From Hypsibius dujardini (lineage: Eukaryota; Tardigrada; Eutardigrada; Parachela; Hypsibiidae), in the NCBI GenBank assembly GCA_001579985.1, contig LRSR01007892.1, positions 1-51,905 of the forward strand: a stretch of DNA of 51,905 nucleotides, in the 5' to 3' direction. Position 1 is the stretch's first letter, and each line of letters starts with the position of its first letter. Made by a program: the position numbers and the translations under genes. Under the pieces are notes generated by a model. The model was given only the letters and a program-made list of their open reading frames with translations. It was not told the origin of the DNA and did no database searches. Below are positions 33,295 to 44,120 of this stretch, one piece after another.

Positions 33295-34086
33295 TCTATT
33301 ACACAACAAGTAAAACTAATCGTCGGGCTTCTCGGTCGTCTTTCAGACACGTGAGTTACTTCACGAGGAACACGGAAAGTGCAGTGTCGTCAAGTTAGAT
33401 TCTGCTGCAGATAGCTAGCTGCCTGGTAAGACATGCCAACCGAGATGATCAGACCAAGTTGGAATTGTAGTGAATGTCTGTCAGGAGTTCCTGTATATCG
33501 AGCCATCGATATCGCGACTATAGTCGATTAAGACATTTATCAATCATACCGCACGTGACTCTTCGCCCTACGAGTGAGTAATAATCGGCGAGACGAAAGT
33601 ATGAGCGAAGTGTTGGCAGCCACAGTAGTTGATTAAGGTATTTTGGTGGTTTCATTGGATTTATGTGAAATTATGCAGTGTGTCTGGGTTATAAGTCAGG
33701 AATTTTGCGAGTAGACATTTACCGTTCATGCGATAAATGGTTCATTCAGTACATTCACTTTATTACGGAAAATCGTTAAAAAAATGTTGCCTGTGGAATT
33801 GGAAGCACCGATTCATTGGCAGCATATTTTATTTAACTTTACATACATTTAACTTTAGATAAATGTCTTAAGCTCAGAACTTGTTTCAGTCACGGTATAT
33901 TGTGGGATGGAATAACCTCTCACTGGGTCTCTTTCGGCCTTCTCGGGAAATGGTCTTGACGCTGGGAAACCTGATCCATACTTGAAATGGCACTCCTGTA
34001 CTTCCAGCCTAATTGGAAAATGATCCATATATGTATCTGTGTTGGCATTTAAACACCCCTTGAGCTTATTTCAATTCATTCCTGCA
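33295..34086. other. Upstream region of the STARD gene, part of block A
   Basis: This 5' flank of the minus-strand STARD gene has no exon. Part of it (from about 33685) is duplicated at 39556 onward. No distinctive promoter motif is recognised. Confidence 0.5.
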
Positions 34087-34188
34087 AAACAAAAATTTTC
34101 AAATGCCAAAGGTTGTGCGTATTATAATATACTAATATACTACTAAGGTAGAATACGCACAACCTTTGGCATTTGAAAATTTTTGTTT
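34087..34188. repeat. Perfect inverted repeat, 36-bp arms, 30-nt spacer
   Basis: 34087-34122 is the exact reverse complement of 34153-34188. In the duplicated block (around 39940-40000) only the left arm is present and the sequence runs straight on to GCAGTCACAGC, so the right arm arose or was lost after duplication. Confidence 0.9.
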
Positions 34189-34808
34189 GCCTTCGCAGTC
34201 ACAGCTAGACAAGCATAGGAAGGGTATCCATGTGACCTTCACTGCTCACTCCTTGCAGCGTGAACATTATCCAGGGCCTGATGTCCAGAATTATCACATT
34301 GAACTGCACATATCGTCGAAATGTCGCAGTTATTTAAAAAGCCTTTTCTCTCGAAAGGCCAATATTAACAAAAAATGAGGCCGCGCTGCGTGAGATTCTC
34401 TCCGCGACCTGACGAACCCTTGCAGTCCCTAGGTCGTCAACCGCATCAGTTTATGCATCAATTGATATAACACATGATGTTAAAAACCGGTGCTCTCCAA
34501 ATCGTTATTCCTGTAGAAGGTCAAGCAAACGGGTGCTGTGTTGTTCACTTCAATTAACTGAAGTAAGACAAGATTCTTCTCGAGGCATTTCACATCAGAA
34601 ACGTTACCATGCAACTACAGGCCGGCGCATATTTTTCTCATTTGGTTGCAAGGTTTCGCGGCATTTCGAGCCATCAATGTTGTCCTGTTATTTGAAACCC
34701 AGTACTGCATCCTGTTTTAGAAGGACAAGACAGTACTGTACTGCCACGATTATAACGGTCGGTTTTTACACCCGGGCAGCGCACGCGGCCTGTGCGTGTT
34801 GGCTGAGT

Positions 34809-35160
34809 ATGAGGTACGGGCACTGGAATGGGCCACTTGACTTTCCCGTACCCTGGAATGGGCCACCGGGCGGCAGGGGGCGCGCTGTCACAAATTAATC
34901 GAAAACAAATGAGTCACCGTATAGTCAGCGACCTCTTTAGCGAACTGTTTTCCAACTGACCAATCATTTAAATGTTCGTTTTTTAAACATGTTCCCACAA
35001 TTTCTTTCATATCTGATACGTGTTCCACCGGGTTATCGATTATTCTCCGTCATTTAGAACCTTGGTGATAGCCAAAACTTGTGTGGAAGTTCCGATTCCA
35101 GGGTGGCCCATTTCAGGGTACGGGAAAATCAAGTGGCCCATTCCAGTGCCCTTACCACAT
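34809..35160. repeat. Foldback element with arms of about 60 bp
   Basis: The left arm (about 34809-34867: GGGCACTGGAATGGGCCACT, then TTCCCGTACCCTGGAATGGG) is repeated in inverse at about 35098-35160 with few mismatches. Each arm contains the word TGGAATGGGCCAC or a variant twice. Size and structure suggest a MITE; no target duplication was resolved. Confidence 0.75.
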
Positions 35161-35167
35161 ACCAACT

Positions 35168-35410
35168 CATGACTGACAAGGAAGCCGATGCTAAAATGCG
35201 CTCACAAGTGTTCATTTTTTATGGAAATTGATAGATGAGATATTTTTCTATCTATTAACACCGAATTTGATGCGGGTTCCTGGAACAGGCATGACTCACA
35301 AGGAAAACCCGTGCATTGATGCACTCAGAAGCGTTCCTTTTTATGAAAATTGATAGATGAGATATTGCTCTATTTGTTGATACCGAATTTGAATGCGGGA
35401 ACTCTGAAAT
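35168..35410. repeat. Two diverged tandem copies, period about 121 bp
   Basis: The words GAAAATTGATAGATGAGATAT and CACAAGGAAAACCCG-like recur with a spacing of about 121 bp. An inverted copy of the same sequence lies at about 36180-36245 (CACTTCTGAGCGCATCTATG, then CTTTCCTTGTCAG), so the pieces may be the ends of a larger element of about 1.07 kb. Confidence 0.6.
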
Positions 35411-37014
35411 GACCGAGCAAAACGTCGACATCTTTAACTCCTCCTCGGAATGAATTCTCAATAAGAACCTGCCAATTGATTGATCGATACGGTGCTTAGA
35501 TAATTATTTTAGCCAGTCAATGACCAAATTCAGTGGTGTGACCATTGATTAAACTCTCACAAACGAGCCAGATAACAGACCGTGGTCAATGATTGTCGTA
35601 GTGGTGGAACAGGCTGTCGTGGTGCTACCAACCGCAATTATTCTGTTTCTTAACTGATTTTAGGACACATTCCTGAGAAACTAAACGCTGAGCTGTTTCA
35701 CTTTCAGCCTCTGTTTCAGCATGGCTGGGTGCAGTGTGGATAATTTGACCGGCTGACAGCTGACCGTTTTGAGACCCCGGTAGAATTTTGTTTCGCCCAA
35801 GGGGATTCGCGTTTGCCTTGTTCGGGCAAGAGTTGTGCTAAGCGTCACTTGGTGCGGTTTAGTTTGTGTGAGAAATGCCCTGCTTTTTTTGCTTTTATCT
35901 TGACCATTACTGTGACTTTATCAGTTGATTTCGTGTTCTGAAATGATCTTGATATATTTTTATCGTGTTTTGATTTCCACATTCGTCTGCGTTTCTGACT
36001 ATTCAATTAATCAATCGATATCTGACTTCCCGTTAGGCTGATATTGTGCGTAGTAATCTGTCAATAAACTGTTCGACAAAGTAATTTTCCGCGGAGAGTT
36101 AAAGATGTGGACATTTTGCTAGATCAATTCAGAGTTTCCGCATTCAGATTCGGTATTATAAATAGAGCAACGTCTTACCTACCAATTTTCATCAAAAATG
36201 AACACTTCTGAGCGCATCTATGCAGGGGCTTTCCTTGTCAGTCTGTGATTTCCATCTGATGTTTAGCTCACAGTCTGTGGCATTACCGGTATTTTCTAGT
36301 GTCCTATCATGCATCATGTGAGTCTGTTTCCTGAAATTATCCTGGACCGATACTTGCCCGTAAGCTCGGATTTTTATAGCAGCAGGTAATAAGGTATACT
36401 AATAAAATGTCCACCGTCCTGCAGCATGTGGCACAGGGGAAGCAACCAGCCCAATATCTATCACAATTCAAACCGGGAGAACATGATTCATGGATTTATG
36501 CGTCGGTTCGCTAGCTGTACCGGCATGGTTGCCATTGCACTGCCTGAAGTTCTCGGCTCTACCCTCATCATACCCTCATACCCTCGGATGTGCAGTACCT
36601 GTGGGTAGCCCTCCTGCCTTGGAATCCGCTTGTGCCTCGCAATTCTGCGGAACGCCAGGTTTATAAAATTAAAATTACAATCACTTAACAGCCACGAGGG
36701 GTCATGCAGTCACGATTATGATGAGGCCTCCAAGAGGAATTGCCCATCATTTGACAGCGGCTTACAGTTCGTCGAATGTTCCCCAGGCGCCACTGGCATA
36801 GAAATCCTAAGATGGAATTGCGTATATCTGCCTGTGCGCGCAGCAAGATGATTTTTATCGGTATCTCTTCAATTTGTTTCCCGCTTATTTCTCTCTTTTC
36901 CAGAGTTACTAAATTTTACGTTACATGTTCAGGGGAATGGGATAGCAGCCCGACAAAAGGGGAACCCGGTCTTTTGCAGTCAGCCCTAATTACTCAACAG
37001 AATAGAGCGAAAAG
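35411..37014. other. Intergenic, upstream of receptor 1
   Basis: No exon is recognised. Bases about 36235-36410 match 48028-48215, upstream of the fourth receptor copy, showing that the duplications included 5' flanks. The immediate upstream region of receptor 1 shows no distinctive promoter motif. Confidence 0.5.
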
Positions 37015-38043
37015 ATGAATCAGTCCCTGATGACCAACCACACGGGAGGTAACGAAATAGACAAGGTGTACGCTTCGAACCTTACAAACATTACCAACAA
37101 CAACGGGACGCAGACCATTACTCCTCATTGGTCAGTCACTCCTATAACCTTCATGGCGCTCGCAGTGGTCGGTGTCCTCGCCAATTCCGCCGCTCTCTTC
37201 AATCTCACCCAACACCACACTCTCCACACAGCCTTCGATATCTCCGTGATGCACCTCTTCCTACAGAACATCCTCTCGTCCGGGATCCAGTACAGCCTCT
37301 TAGGAGCAGGAGCCTTGTATCCCGGGCCATGGCGTTTGGATAAGAAGGCATGTGACCTTTCCCTTTTGAGTCAGATCATGCTGGGTGCTGCCGTGGTCAA
37401 CACCCACGGTCTGATTGCCTTAAACCGCGCCTGGGCTATCCTCCACCCGTGGTCCTACCGGATTTACAACACCAAACGAATGGCGTGGTTCACTTGCCTT
37501 GGTTTTTGGGCGTATCTACTTCTATTAGCTTTTCCGTTTTGGCTAACTGACTTGATCAACTATCGCCAGGCTGTTGGCGACTACGTCTGTAGGATCAACG
37601 ACGCCGCCCAGCCTCGCTACGCGGTTTTCGTGCTGATTTGGATTTATTCCATGCCGATTTTTTTGGTATTGGTGGTGTTTGTCATTGTCACGCTGACCAA
37701 GCCCGGCGGAAAGAAACTTCTGGGGGAAAAGCACGGACTAAGGACACACCGCGTTGCAGCGACGGGGACAAGCGGTGGCAGTGCCAGCAACGGTGACCCG
37801 TCGCGGGGCGGCCGGGCAGAGGTCGTACGAAAACGTCGTGCTCGAAAGTTTCTCATGTTGACGTTTCTGACGACCAGCGTCATGGCTTGCCACGGTCCGC
37901 TAACGGGATTGTCGATTATTGCGCTGAGCTTGCCGGGATTCTCGGCACCGGTTTATGTGTTTCAGGTGGCGGTACTGCTGAGTGGATGCCAGCCCGTATT
38001 GGACCCGGTTTTGTTCACCATCCTGCGTTGGAAAGGCCGATAA
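37015..38043 (+). CDS. Receptor 1: intronless 7TM receptor, 342 aa, intact
   Basis: A single open frame from ATG to TAA. The N-terminus has five N-glycosylation sites (NQS 2, NHT 8, NLT 22, NIT 25, NGT 30). TM segments are about 43-64, 74-100, 112-136, 157-180, 200-227, 279-300 and 312-337. Cys113 and Cys192 are placed for the TM3-loop 2 disulfide. DRY is replaced by LNRAW (136-140) and NPxxY by DPVLF (330-334), so it is a divergent, probably lineage-specific rhodopsin-like receptor. Loop 3 is long, Gly/Ser-rich and then very basic (VRKRRARK), typical of a G-protein contact. The start aligns with that of receptor 3 (MNQS against MNES). The ligand is unknown. It is the best-preserved member of a four-copy + strand array. 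Confidence 0.9.
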   Translation: MNQSLMTNHTGGNEIDKVYASNLTNITNNNGTQTITPHWSVTPITFMALAVVGVLANSAALFNLTQHHTLHTAFDISVMHLFLQNILSSGIQYSLLGAGALYPGPWRLDKKACDLSLLSQIMLGAAVVNTHGLIALNRAWAILHPWSYRIYNTKRMAWFTCLGFWAYLLLLAFPFWLTDLINYRQAVGDYVCRINDAAQPRYAVFVLIWIYSMPIFLVLVVFVIVTLTKPGGKKLLGEKHGLRTHRVAATGTSGGSASNGDPSRGGRAEVVRKRRARKFLMLTFLTTSVMACHGPLTGLSIIALSLPGFSAPVYVFQVAVLLSGCQPVLDPVLFTILRWKGR

Positions 38044-38756
38044 TCATAAAGGTCGTGACTTTGCATCAGGCGCAATCAGGGAATCAACCAGCCAAGAAAT
38101 CAACTACGGATGAGTTGACTCGTCAAGGAGGTTGTCGGAATCTGGCCTGCTATTCAGAGGCTCGTCGTCATTGGGTTGAAGGATTTACTTTATCAGCAGA
38201 CGTGAAATAAGTTAGACCCTTATTCACCGTTATGAAGGGACGTGAGCTTGCTTTTGTCGAATTACACCCAAAGAGTCCTCATGTCCCTCATATCAAATTA
38301 TTATATAGCTCTTTACTCTATTCATACTTCTCTTAGTTAAATATCTGATACACATTGTTCACCCTTTTCTGCTACCACTGTGAATTACTTGTACGTAATT
38401 CAGCTGTGTGCGCCATTTACGTCTACTCCCATAGTTAACACTTTCCTATATAAATATGTGTTTTATAAGTTCGACACAGATCGTTTACTTCCTTTTCCCT
38501 TCCCTCTAGTCCTTTTCTATACCTCCCTCCATTTTCAGTCTAATAAACTTGTTAACTATCCAACTTCCTGTTGGTAGACCCCAGTGCGAAATCAAGACCT
38601 GTACCGGGTCACAATGGCAGGTCATCACACAGGCCTTCCACAGGCTAAATTATGTCGCTCGTGGCCTGCCATTTCCCTTTTTTATTTTCCGTTTTTTACT
38701 CAAATTATCAAATACAAAACATGCAAATATACAACCAAAGGAAAAAATTTATATCT
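38044..38756. other. 3' flank of receptor 1, no gene recognised
   Basis: The first 60 bases after the stop (AAAGGTCGTGACTTTGCAT and onward) are shared with the 3' end of receptor 4 at 49642, confirming that the duplication extends past the stop codon. The remainder is AT-rich; an AATAAA lies at about 38542. Confidence 0.5.
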
Positions 38757-38967
38757 AACTCGTCAGGCTAGATTCCAGGTTGGACATTGTAGTTTCGCGT
38801 ACAGACTGCGTGGCCTGGTTTTGAACTCAGTTCAGACTTGTCTTGCGTCGCCTGGCATTGAAAAAGTTACTCTTTTAAAACTCCTTTAAAAAAATTGTTC
38901 TCTTCAACATTCATGAATATCATTTCATTTTGCTCAGATTACGACAAATTAGTCCGTTATTGAATCA

Positions 38968-39552
38968 CCAATGTCGGATACAGGCTGGAAAGCGTCGAAC
39001 ATTCCAGTCCCTTCACTCAGCCATTTTGACTGGATTCCAGCCGGTTTTAACATAGTCAAAACAGACTGTATCCTGGCAAGAACCAGTCAAGAATTATCCC
39101 TAGGGTTCCGATTTGTACGTTGCAACCCAGAATGAGCCTCTTCTCCCAGATACACGGACGGTACTACAAGTCGGTGCGAATGGTTCACAACCACATACCC
39201 TTGTACGCGGTAGCAGAACAGTCCGTTGGGGTAGCAGGTCCCGCGAATTCCTTTACTGGACTTTGCCCCGTAATCGGGGTGCTCGATACTGACGCAGGCC
39301 GTGTAGATACGATCGTCCTCACGGGTCACTTTCACCACATCGACGAATTCGCGGGCGCTGATCAGACCCATGAAGACCGGCAGGGTTCGCGTCAGTCTGA
39401 TATCGATGTCCTATGTATGATACAGTGAAAACACACAGTCGATGTAAAAGGCAGAGCACGCTGAGACAATGCACCACTTTCACGGTTGTGGTACGCAGAT
39501 ACTTACAGTACTCAACTGCTCAATGACTTACGAGCTATGCACCGAGGTGTCG
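38968..39552 (-). pseudogene. STARD gene fragment (exon 4 and part of exon 3)
   Basis: A copy of STARD exon 4 is intact at 39199-39410 (212 nt, same splice borders; only one or two residues differ, for example MGLISAREF for MSLISAREF). Exon 3 is present only as its last 46 bases (39507-39552), broken off after the GAGGTGTC word. Exons 1, 2 and 5 are absent nearby. It cannot encode a START domain and is a duplication remnant. Confidence 0.88.
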
Positions 39553-40143
39553 AGATAATAAGGTTTTTTGCGAGTGGACATAGGATAAGTAGTTCATTCA
39601 GTGTTCCACTGTACTAAAAACAATCGTTAAAAACACTTTTCTCGTCTGTGGAATTGGAAGCACCAATTCATTGGCAGCATATATCTCGTTAATGTTTAGA
39701 TAAAAGTCTATAGCTCAGACTTTTTTTTAGTCACAGTATATTGTGGGAGAGAATTAGTCTCTCATTGAGTCCCTTTCGGCCCTCTCGAAAAATGGTTATG
39801 ACGCTGGGAAACATGACCTTTACTTGAAATGGCGCTCCTGTATTTCCAGTCTAATTGTAAAATTATTGATATATGTATTTGCGTTGACATTTAAGCACCC
39901 TTTGATCTTATAACAATTCATTCATTCCTGCAAAACTTTAGACTGAATATTTTTCAACCACCAAAGGTTGTGCGTATAAGAGACTTTGCAGTCACAGCCA
40001 GACAAGCAGAGAAAGGTATCCATGTGACATTCACTCTTCACTCCCTGTAGCCTGGACATTATTTAGGGTTTGACGTCCAGAATTATTACATTGAACATCC
40101 ATTGAACATCCCCACTGCATATGTCATGGAAGTGTCGTATATA

Positions 40144-41438
40144 CAGAGGGTCCGCCAGCAACACGCGGACAGTTTTTTATTCGAGCCGCCCACCATAGTA
40201 AACATAATTAAAAAGTTTGTCCGTCTGTCCCATACGGCTCCCCGAACATTGAACCAGGCGTTTTAAATGACAACAAACCAAACACCATAATCATGACTGC
40301 AGAAACTAATTGTAAGATAAAGGGAGCCATTTTGGCCCATCGCTCACATGGACTATCTTCTCGTAAAATATCGGCTGCTCTGCTCCAAAGTGGAATGATC
40401 GCATCGAAAACTACTGTCGCTAAAGTCCTCAGGGAAAATTTGTGGGAGCAGCAGGGCATCGAAAAGCCTGCTCGGCGGCTGGGGCCCCAATGTCTGCCTT
40501 CTGTGCGTTCCAAGGGGAACATCCAAAAAGTGGAGAAACTCGTCAACCTGCCCGATCCCTACACCCACTCTTCAATTTCCAAGCAGCTTGGTCTCTCAGA
40601 AACAACTGTTCGGCGTATCATCAAGCATGATTTGGACGGCAAGGTGCGGAGCAAGTCGAAGACCCACGCACTGTCAGACAAGATGGTGGAACAACGGGTG
40701 CAGAAGGGTCCACGCCTCCTGAAGCGGCTACAGGGTAAGCGGCTGGAGAATGTGGTGTCCATCGACGAGGCCTGGTGTTATATGAGTTACGTGAACGGCC
40801 GGCGGAAGATTTACTACCAGTTTCGAGGCCGCCAGAGCCCTCGAAGTTTTCTGAAATACTGGCGAGAAAAGCATCCTAAAGGAGTCATGTTCGTGGCTGG
40901 GATCAGCTACAAGGGCACTACGGACATCCGATTCGTTCCCCCGCGCGCAAAAGTCAATTCGGACTTCTACATCAACAAAGTACTCCATCCCCTGTTCAAG
41001 AAGGACATCCCACGGCTGTTTGGTAAGCAAGCAAAGATGGCGGTCCTGCACCACGACAGTGCTCCTGCGCACAAGTCTGCGAAAACCGTCACATGGCTCA
41101 AATCCAACGGCTACAAATTTATTCCGGAAGAGGATTGGCCGGCCAATTCACCAGACTTAAGCCCAATGGATTATTCGATCAACGGAATTTTTAAACAGCG
41201 ACTTTGGCGGAGGAAGACGAAAAGTCTAGAGGGTCTAAAACGCGCCATGCGTGAGGAGTGGAAGAAAATCGACATCGGGCTCTGCCGTCGGACCATGAAA
41301 GGCTGGGCACCAAGGGTGGAAAAGATGCTGGAGAACAAGGGCTATCAGTTTCAGCATTTGAGAAATTTGCAAAAAAATGTTTTCTAGGTGAACGATCGAG
41401 AATAAAAAACTGTCCGCGTGTTGCTGGCGGACCCTCTG
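40144..41438 (+). mobile_element. Complete DD37D mariner (maT-like), 1295 bp
   Basis: Perfect 39-bp terminal inverted repeats (40144-40182 and 41400-41438, starting CAGAGGGTCCGCCAGCAACA), flanked by TA on both sides (40142-40143 and 41439-41440). It contains one intact transposase gene. Block A (around 34327) shows the corresponding site without the element. Perfect repeats plus an unbroken gene suggest a recent arrival that may still be able to move. Confidence 0.95.
40293..41387 (+). CDS. Mariner transposase, DD37D type, 364 aa, intact
   Basis: The enzyme cuts and pastes its element at TA sites. An N-terminal helix-turn-helix pair (about 16-50 and 92-112, the second QLGLSETTVRRIIK) should bind the terminal repeats. 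The catalytic triad is visible: D158 in VVSIDEAWCYM, D255 in VLHHDSAPAH and D293 in SPDLSPMDYS. There are 37 residues between the second and third Asp, which places it with maT (DD37D) rather than classical mariners (DD34D). The length, about 350 aa, is normal. ATG at 40293 is the first in frame, 110 bp inside the left repeat end. No stop or frameshift is seen. Confidence 0.93.
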   Translation: MTAETNCKIKGAILAHRSHGLSSRKISAALLQSGMIASKTTVAKVLRENLWEQQGIEKPARRLGPQCLPSVRSKGNIQKVEKLVNLPDPYTHSSISKQLGLSETTVRRIIKHDLDGKVRSKSKTHALSDKMVEQRVQKGPRLLKRLQGKRLENVVSIDEAWCYMSYVNGRRKIYYQFRGRQSPRSFLKYWREKHPKGVMFVAGISYKGTTDIRFVPPRAKVNSDFYINKVLHPLFKKDIPRLFGKQAKMAVLHHDSAPAHKSAKTVTWLKSNGYKFIPEEDWPANSPDLSPMDYSINGIFKQRLWRRKTKSLEGLKRAMREEWKKIDIGLCRRTMKGWAPRVEKMLENKGYQFQHLRNLQKNVF

Positions 41439-41924
41439 TAGTTGACAAGCCCTTTTTCTCTCGAAAAGCCAATATTAAAAACGAAGCGGCGCTGCGTAGA
41501 CTCCTCTCCGCGATCTGGCGAACCCTTGCACCCTCTAGGTCGTCAACCGCATCCGTTCTTGCACCAATTGTTATAGTACATGGTGGTAAATACCGTTACT
41601 TCCAAATTGTTATTCTCGCAGAAGGTCAAGCGAACGCCTGCTGTGTTGTTCACTTAAAATAATTGAAGTAAGACACAATTCTTCTCGAGGCATTTCCCGT
41701 TAGAAACGATAGTTACGTTACCATCCAACTACAGGCTGGGCCAATTTTTTTTCATCTGGTTGCAAGGTTTGGCGAAACTTCGAGCCACCAACGCTATCCT
41801 GCTGTTTGAAACTCATTTCTGGATTCGCTTTAAAAAAAAACAAGTACTCGTTCCTGAATTTTCGGCAAAAACATTCGGACTCATTCAGCAAGGTTATCTG
41901 CTAGGTGTCTAGTAGAATCAGTTA

Positions 41925-43128
41925 ATGGCAGGCATGAACTACAATTTCATTCGAAACTGCAACGCGGAGGCTAACGACTCGGACAGGTCAGGCTGGGGGA
42001 AACTTTCCGTCAATACCACGCGCGAGACACTAGCACTCCACCCTCAATGATCATTTCCGCCCATCACCTTCACGGTCCTCGCGATCTTCGGTGTTCTCAC
42101 CAATTCCGCCGCTCTTTTCCATCTCGCCCTGTGCCGTTCCCTCCACACAGCCTTCGACATCACCGTGATGCACCTCTTCTTACAGAACATCCTCTCGTCC
42201 GGCGTCCAGTACAGCCTCCTGGGAGCAGAAGCCTTATATCCCGGGCATATCGTTTCGGCAAGCAGGTCTCTGTGATCTCCTTCTTTTGAGTCAGGTCATG
42301 TTGACGTCTGCCGTGGCGAACACCCACGGTCTGATTGCCTTAAACCGCGCCTGGGCCATTTTCCATCCCTTTTCCTATCGAATCTACAACACAAGACCAA
42401 TGGTTTGGTGTACCTGCCTCGGTTTTTGGACCTATCTGTTGTTGGTGGCTTTTCCGTTCTGGCTGAACAACTTCCTGTACGGTCGACCGGATTTCGGCAC
42501 CTACTTTTGTAGATTCAACAACGGTACCATTAGTGTTGTATGTATATATTTAGTATATTATGTAAAGTAATCAAAAGTGGCCTTGTTCTTTTAAATAAAA
42601 CACGTTTTCCGATATATTTTTAATTTTAACATCAAAACTTCAAACGCGTGATTAACTTCAAAAGCGTGATTTTAACATCAATATAGGTAACACCCAAATG
42701 CGTTACGGTGTGTTCCTCTCGGTCTGGGTGTATTCGATGCCGATGGTGCTGGTCGTGGTGGTGCTTGTCATTGTGGCCGTCGACAAACCATCGGGACGGA
42801 CTCAACAATCGGCCGGAAGACTCGGACGAGGGCTCATCGAATGGGGACCAGTGGCGGTGGTGATACCTCTGGTCATGAGAAGTCCCTGTGCCGGGCAAAG
42901 GTCGTGCGGAAATGTCATGATCGCAATTTTCTTATTTTGACATTACTGACTGTCTCCGTCTTGATTTGCTACGGTCCGCGGACGATCCTGTTCATTGTGA
43001 CCAATGAGCCTGCCCGCCGTCTCGGCGGCAGCTTACTGGCTTCGGTGACGGTCCTGCTGGGTGGGTGTCAGTTAATTCTCGACCCCATTTTGTTCACTGT
43101 TCTCCGTTGGAAAAGCCGACCAACCTGA
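41925..43128 (+). pseudogene. Receptor 2: broken 7TM receptor paralog with a short intron
   Basis: Homologous over its whole length to receptors 1 and 3. It opens with ATG (41925 or 41934) and an N-terminus with NTT glycosylation, then a stop (TGA, 42048-42050) replaces the Trp just before TM1. One extra base near 42245-42290 shifts the frame between TM2 and TM3, and another shift lies in loop 3 (about 42840-42900). TM3-TM5 read well (NTHGLIALNRAWAIFHPFSY), as does the C-terminus (VLLGGCQLILDPILFTVLRW). A 163-bp AT-rich intron (42524-42686, GT-AG, phase 1) is needed to join FCRFNNG to NTQMRYG; receptor 1 has none there. Three lesions make a pseudogene nearly certain. Confidence 0.85.
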
Positions 43129-43184
43129 TGACGTGTGTGACTTATAATATTTTTGCACATGCCTTCGTAAAAAGGCTCCTTTAT

Positions 43185-43745
43185 ACTGTAATCGGGGATT
43201 GTACGAGGGGCATGCTGAAATGATTGAAAGTTCAATTTTATCTTTTTTTTCATTTACAACCTATAAACAATATTTCACTCGAATCTCTCAATATAATCTC
43301 CGTTGCATTCAATGCGCGTCTTCAGCCGGGCCAGCCATTGCTGGAACACAAACAAAAAGCCATTCATGTAGAGCTGGTTCTGCATAGACGTCACTTTCCC
43401 GTTCAACTCTTTTTGATTCAAAAAAGTCCTACCTTTCAGAATTTTCTTCAATTTAGGGAAACGAAAAAAGTCGCAGGGTGCAAGGTCGGAACTATTGGAC
43501 GGGTGAGGGAGAGTGGCAAGTTTCTTCTTTTCTAGGAATTTCGTTGTTGGTGTGACAGGAAACGTTGTCTTGCAGCAAAAACAGCCCGCGAGGTCCAATC
43601 TTGCGACGCCTTCGCCTGGTCATTCTTACCAGCATCATCAAAAATTTTGTGATGTTAAAGTAAAGAGTTCATGGCTTTACGTTATGGCGTTGGAAGGAAT
43701 ATTGTGCGACAGTAGATTTCTTTGTAGTCGAAGAAGACGATGAGG
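43185..43745 (-). pseudogene. Mariner transposase remnant (C-terminal part)
   Basis: On the minus strand, NSSDLAPCDFFRFPKLKKIL followed by LKGRTF, and further a WLARLKTRIECNGDYIERFE end, match the C-terminal third of classical mariner transposases (third catalytic Asp in APCDFF). Just upstream, LLQDNVSCHTN (second catalytic Asp) reads in another frame, so a frameshift separates them. The 5' half is missing. GTACGAGGGGCATGCTGAAA at 43200 may be the terminal repeat. It is a different family from the intact DD37D element. Confidence 0.8.
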
Positions 43746-43839
43746 AATTTTTTGACGCTGCACTCACGCCGCATGACCGTTGGCCTAGACTGTCCAGGAA
43801 AAAATCATTCCATCGACATCCGCTTCGCACGGGAGTCGT

Positions 43840-44120
43840 AGTAGTACCAACGAGACTTTTTCAACTCTGTGCTTAACAAAACTATTGAAATCGACAAGCT
43901 TTTCTTCCATTTCCAAACTTTTCAAACTTACTCTGGAAAGACTTTTAAGCCGCAATAAAATTGGTGTCAAAAATGGTACTCCGTTTGGTCAGTTTTTTAC
44001 TTCAGGGACTAAAAAGGGTTACAAGCTGCTTATGTTACGCAATATGGAACGGTATTTAAGATAGTGGATGTATTCGTTATCGAGTGTAATCGTATTTCGG
44101 AGAGTCTTTCTCGGGAGGGA
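43840..44120. repeat. Dispersed repeat; empty site for the element at 20732-21543
   Basis: The left part matches 20620-20731 (AACTCTGTGYTTAACAAARC and ATTGAAATCGACAA words) and the right part matches 21544-21720 (AAAAAGGGTTACAARCTGCTT, then GCAATATGGAACGRTATTTAAG). The two halves are adjacent here but separated by 812 bp there. Confidence 0.8.

Larger units (their letters stand above)
31462..34720. repeat. Segmental duplication block A (partner 38757-41830)
   Basis: Matching pieces: 31462-31676 with 38757-38966, 32266-32851 with 38968-39552, about 33685-34327 with 39556-40141, and about 34330-34720 with 41441-41830. Block A contains the whole 5' part of the STARD gene. The partner lacks about 31677-32265 and 32852-33684 and has gained a mariner. 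Divergence is visible but modest. Confidence 0.85.
38757..41830. repeat. Segmental duplication block A' (partner 31462-34720)
   Basis: A rearranged copy of the STARD gene region: two internal deletions relative to block A, and one mariner inserted at 40144-41438. It lies between receptor 1 and the receptor 2 pseudogene, which points to duplication of a STARD-plus-receptor unit. Confidence 0.85.

Noticed and set aside
40208-41072. Minus-strand open frames of 67-114 aa inside the mariner
   Set aside because: Antisense shadows of the transposase gene.
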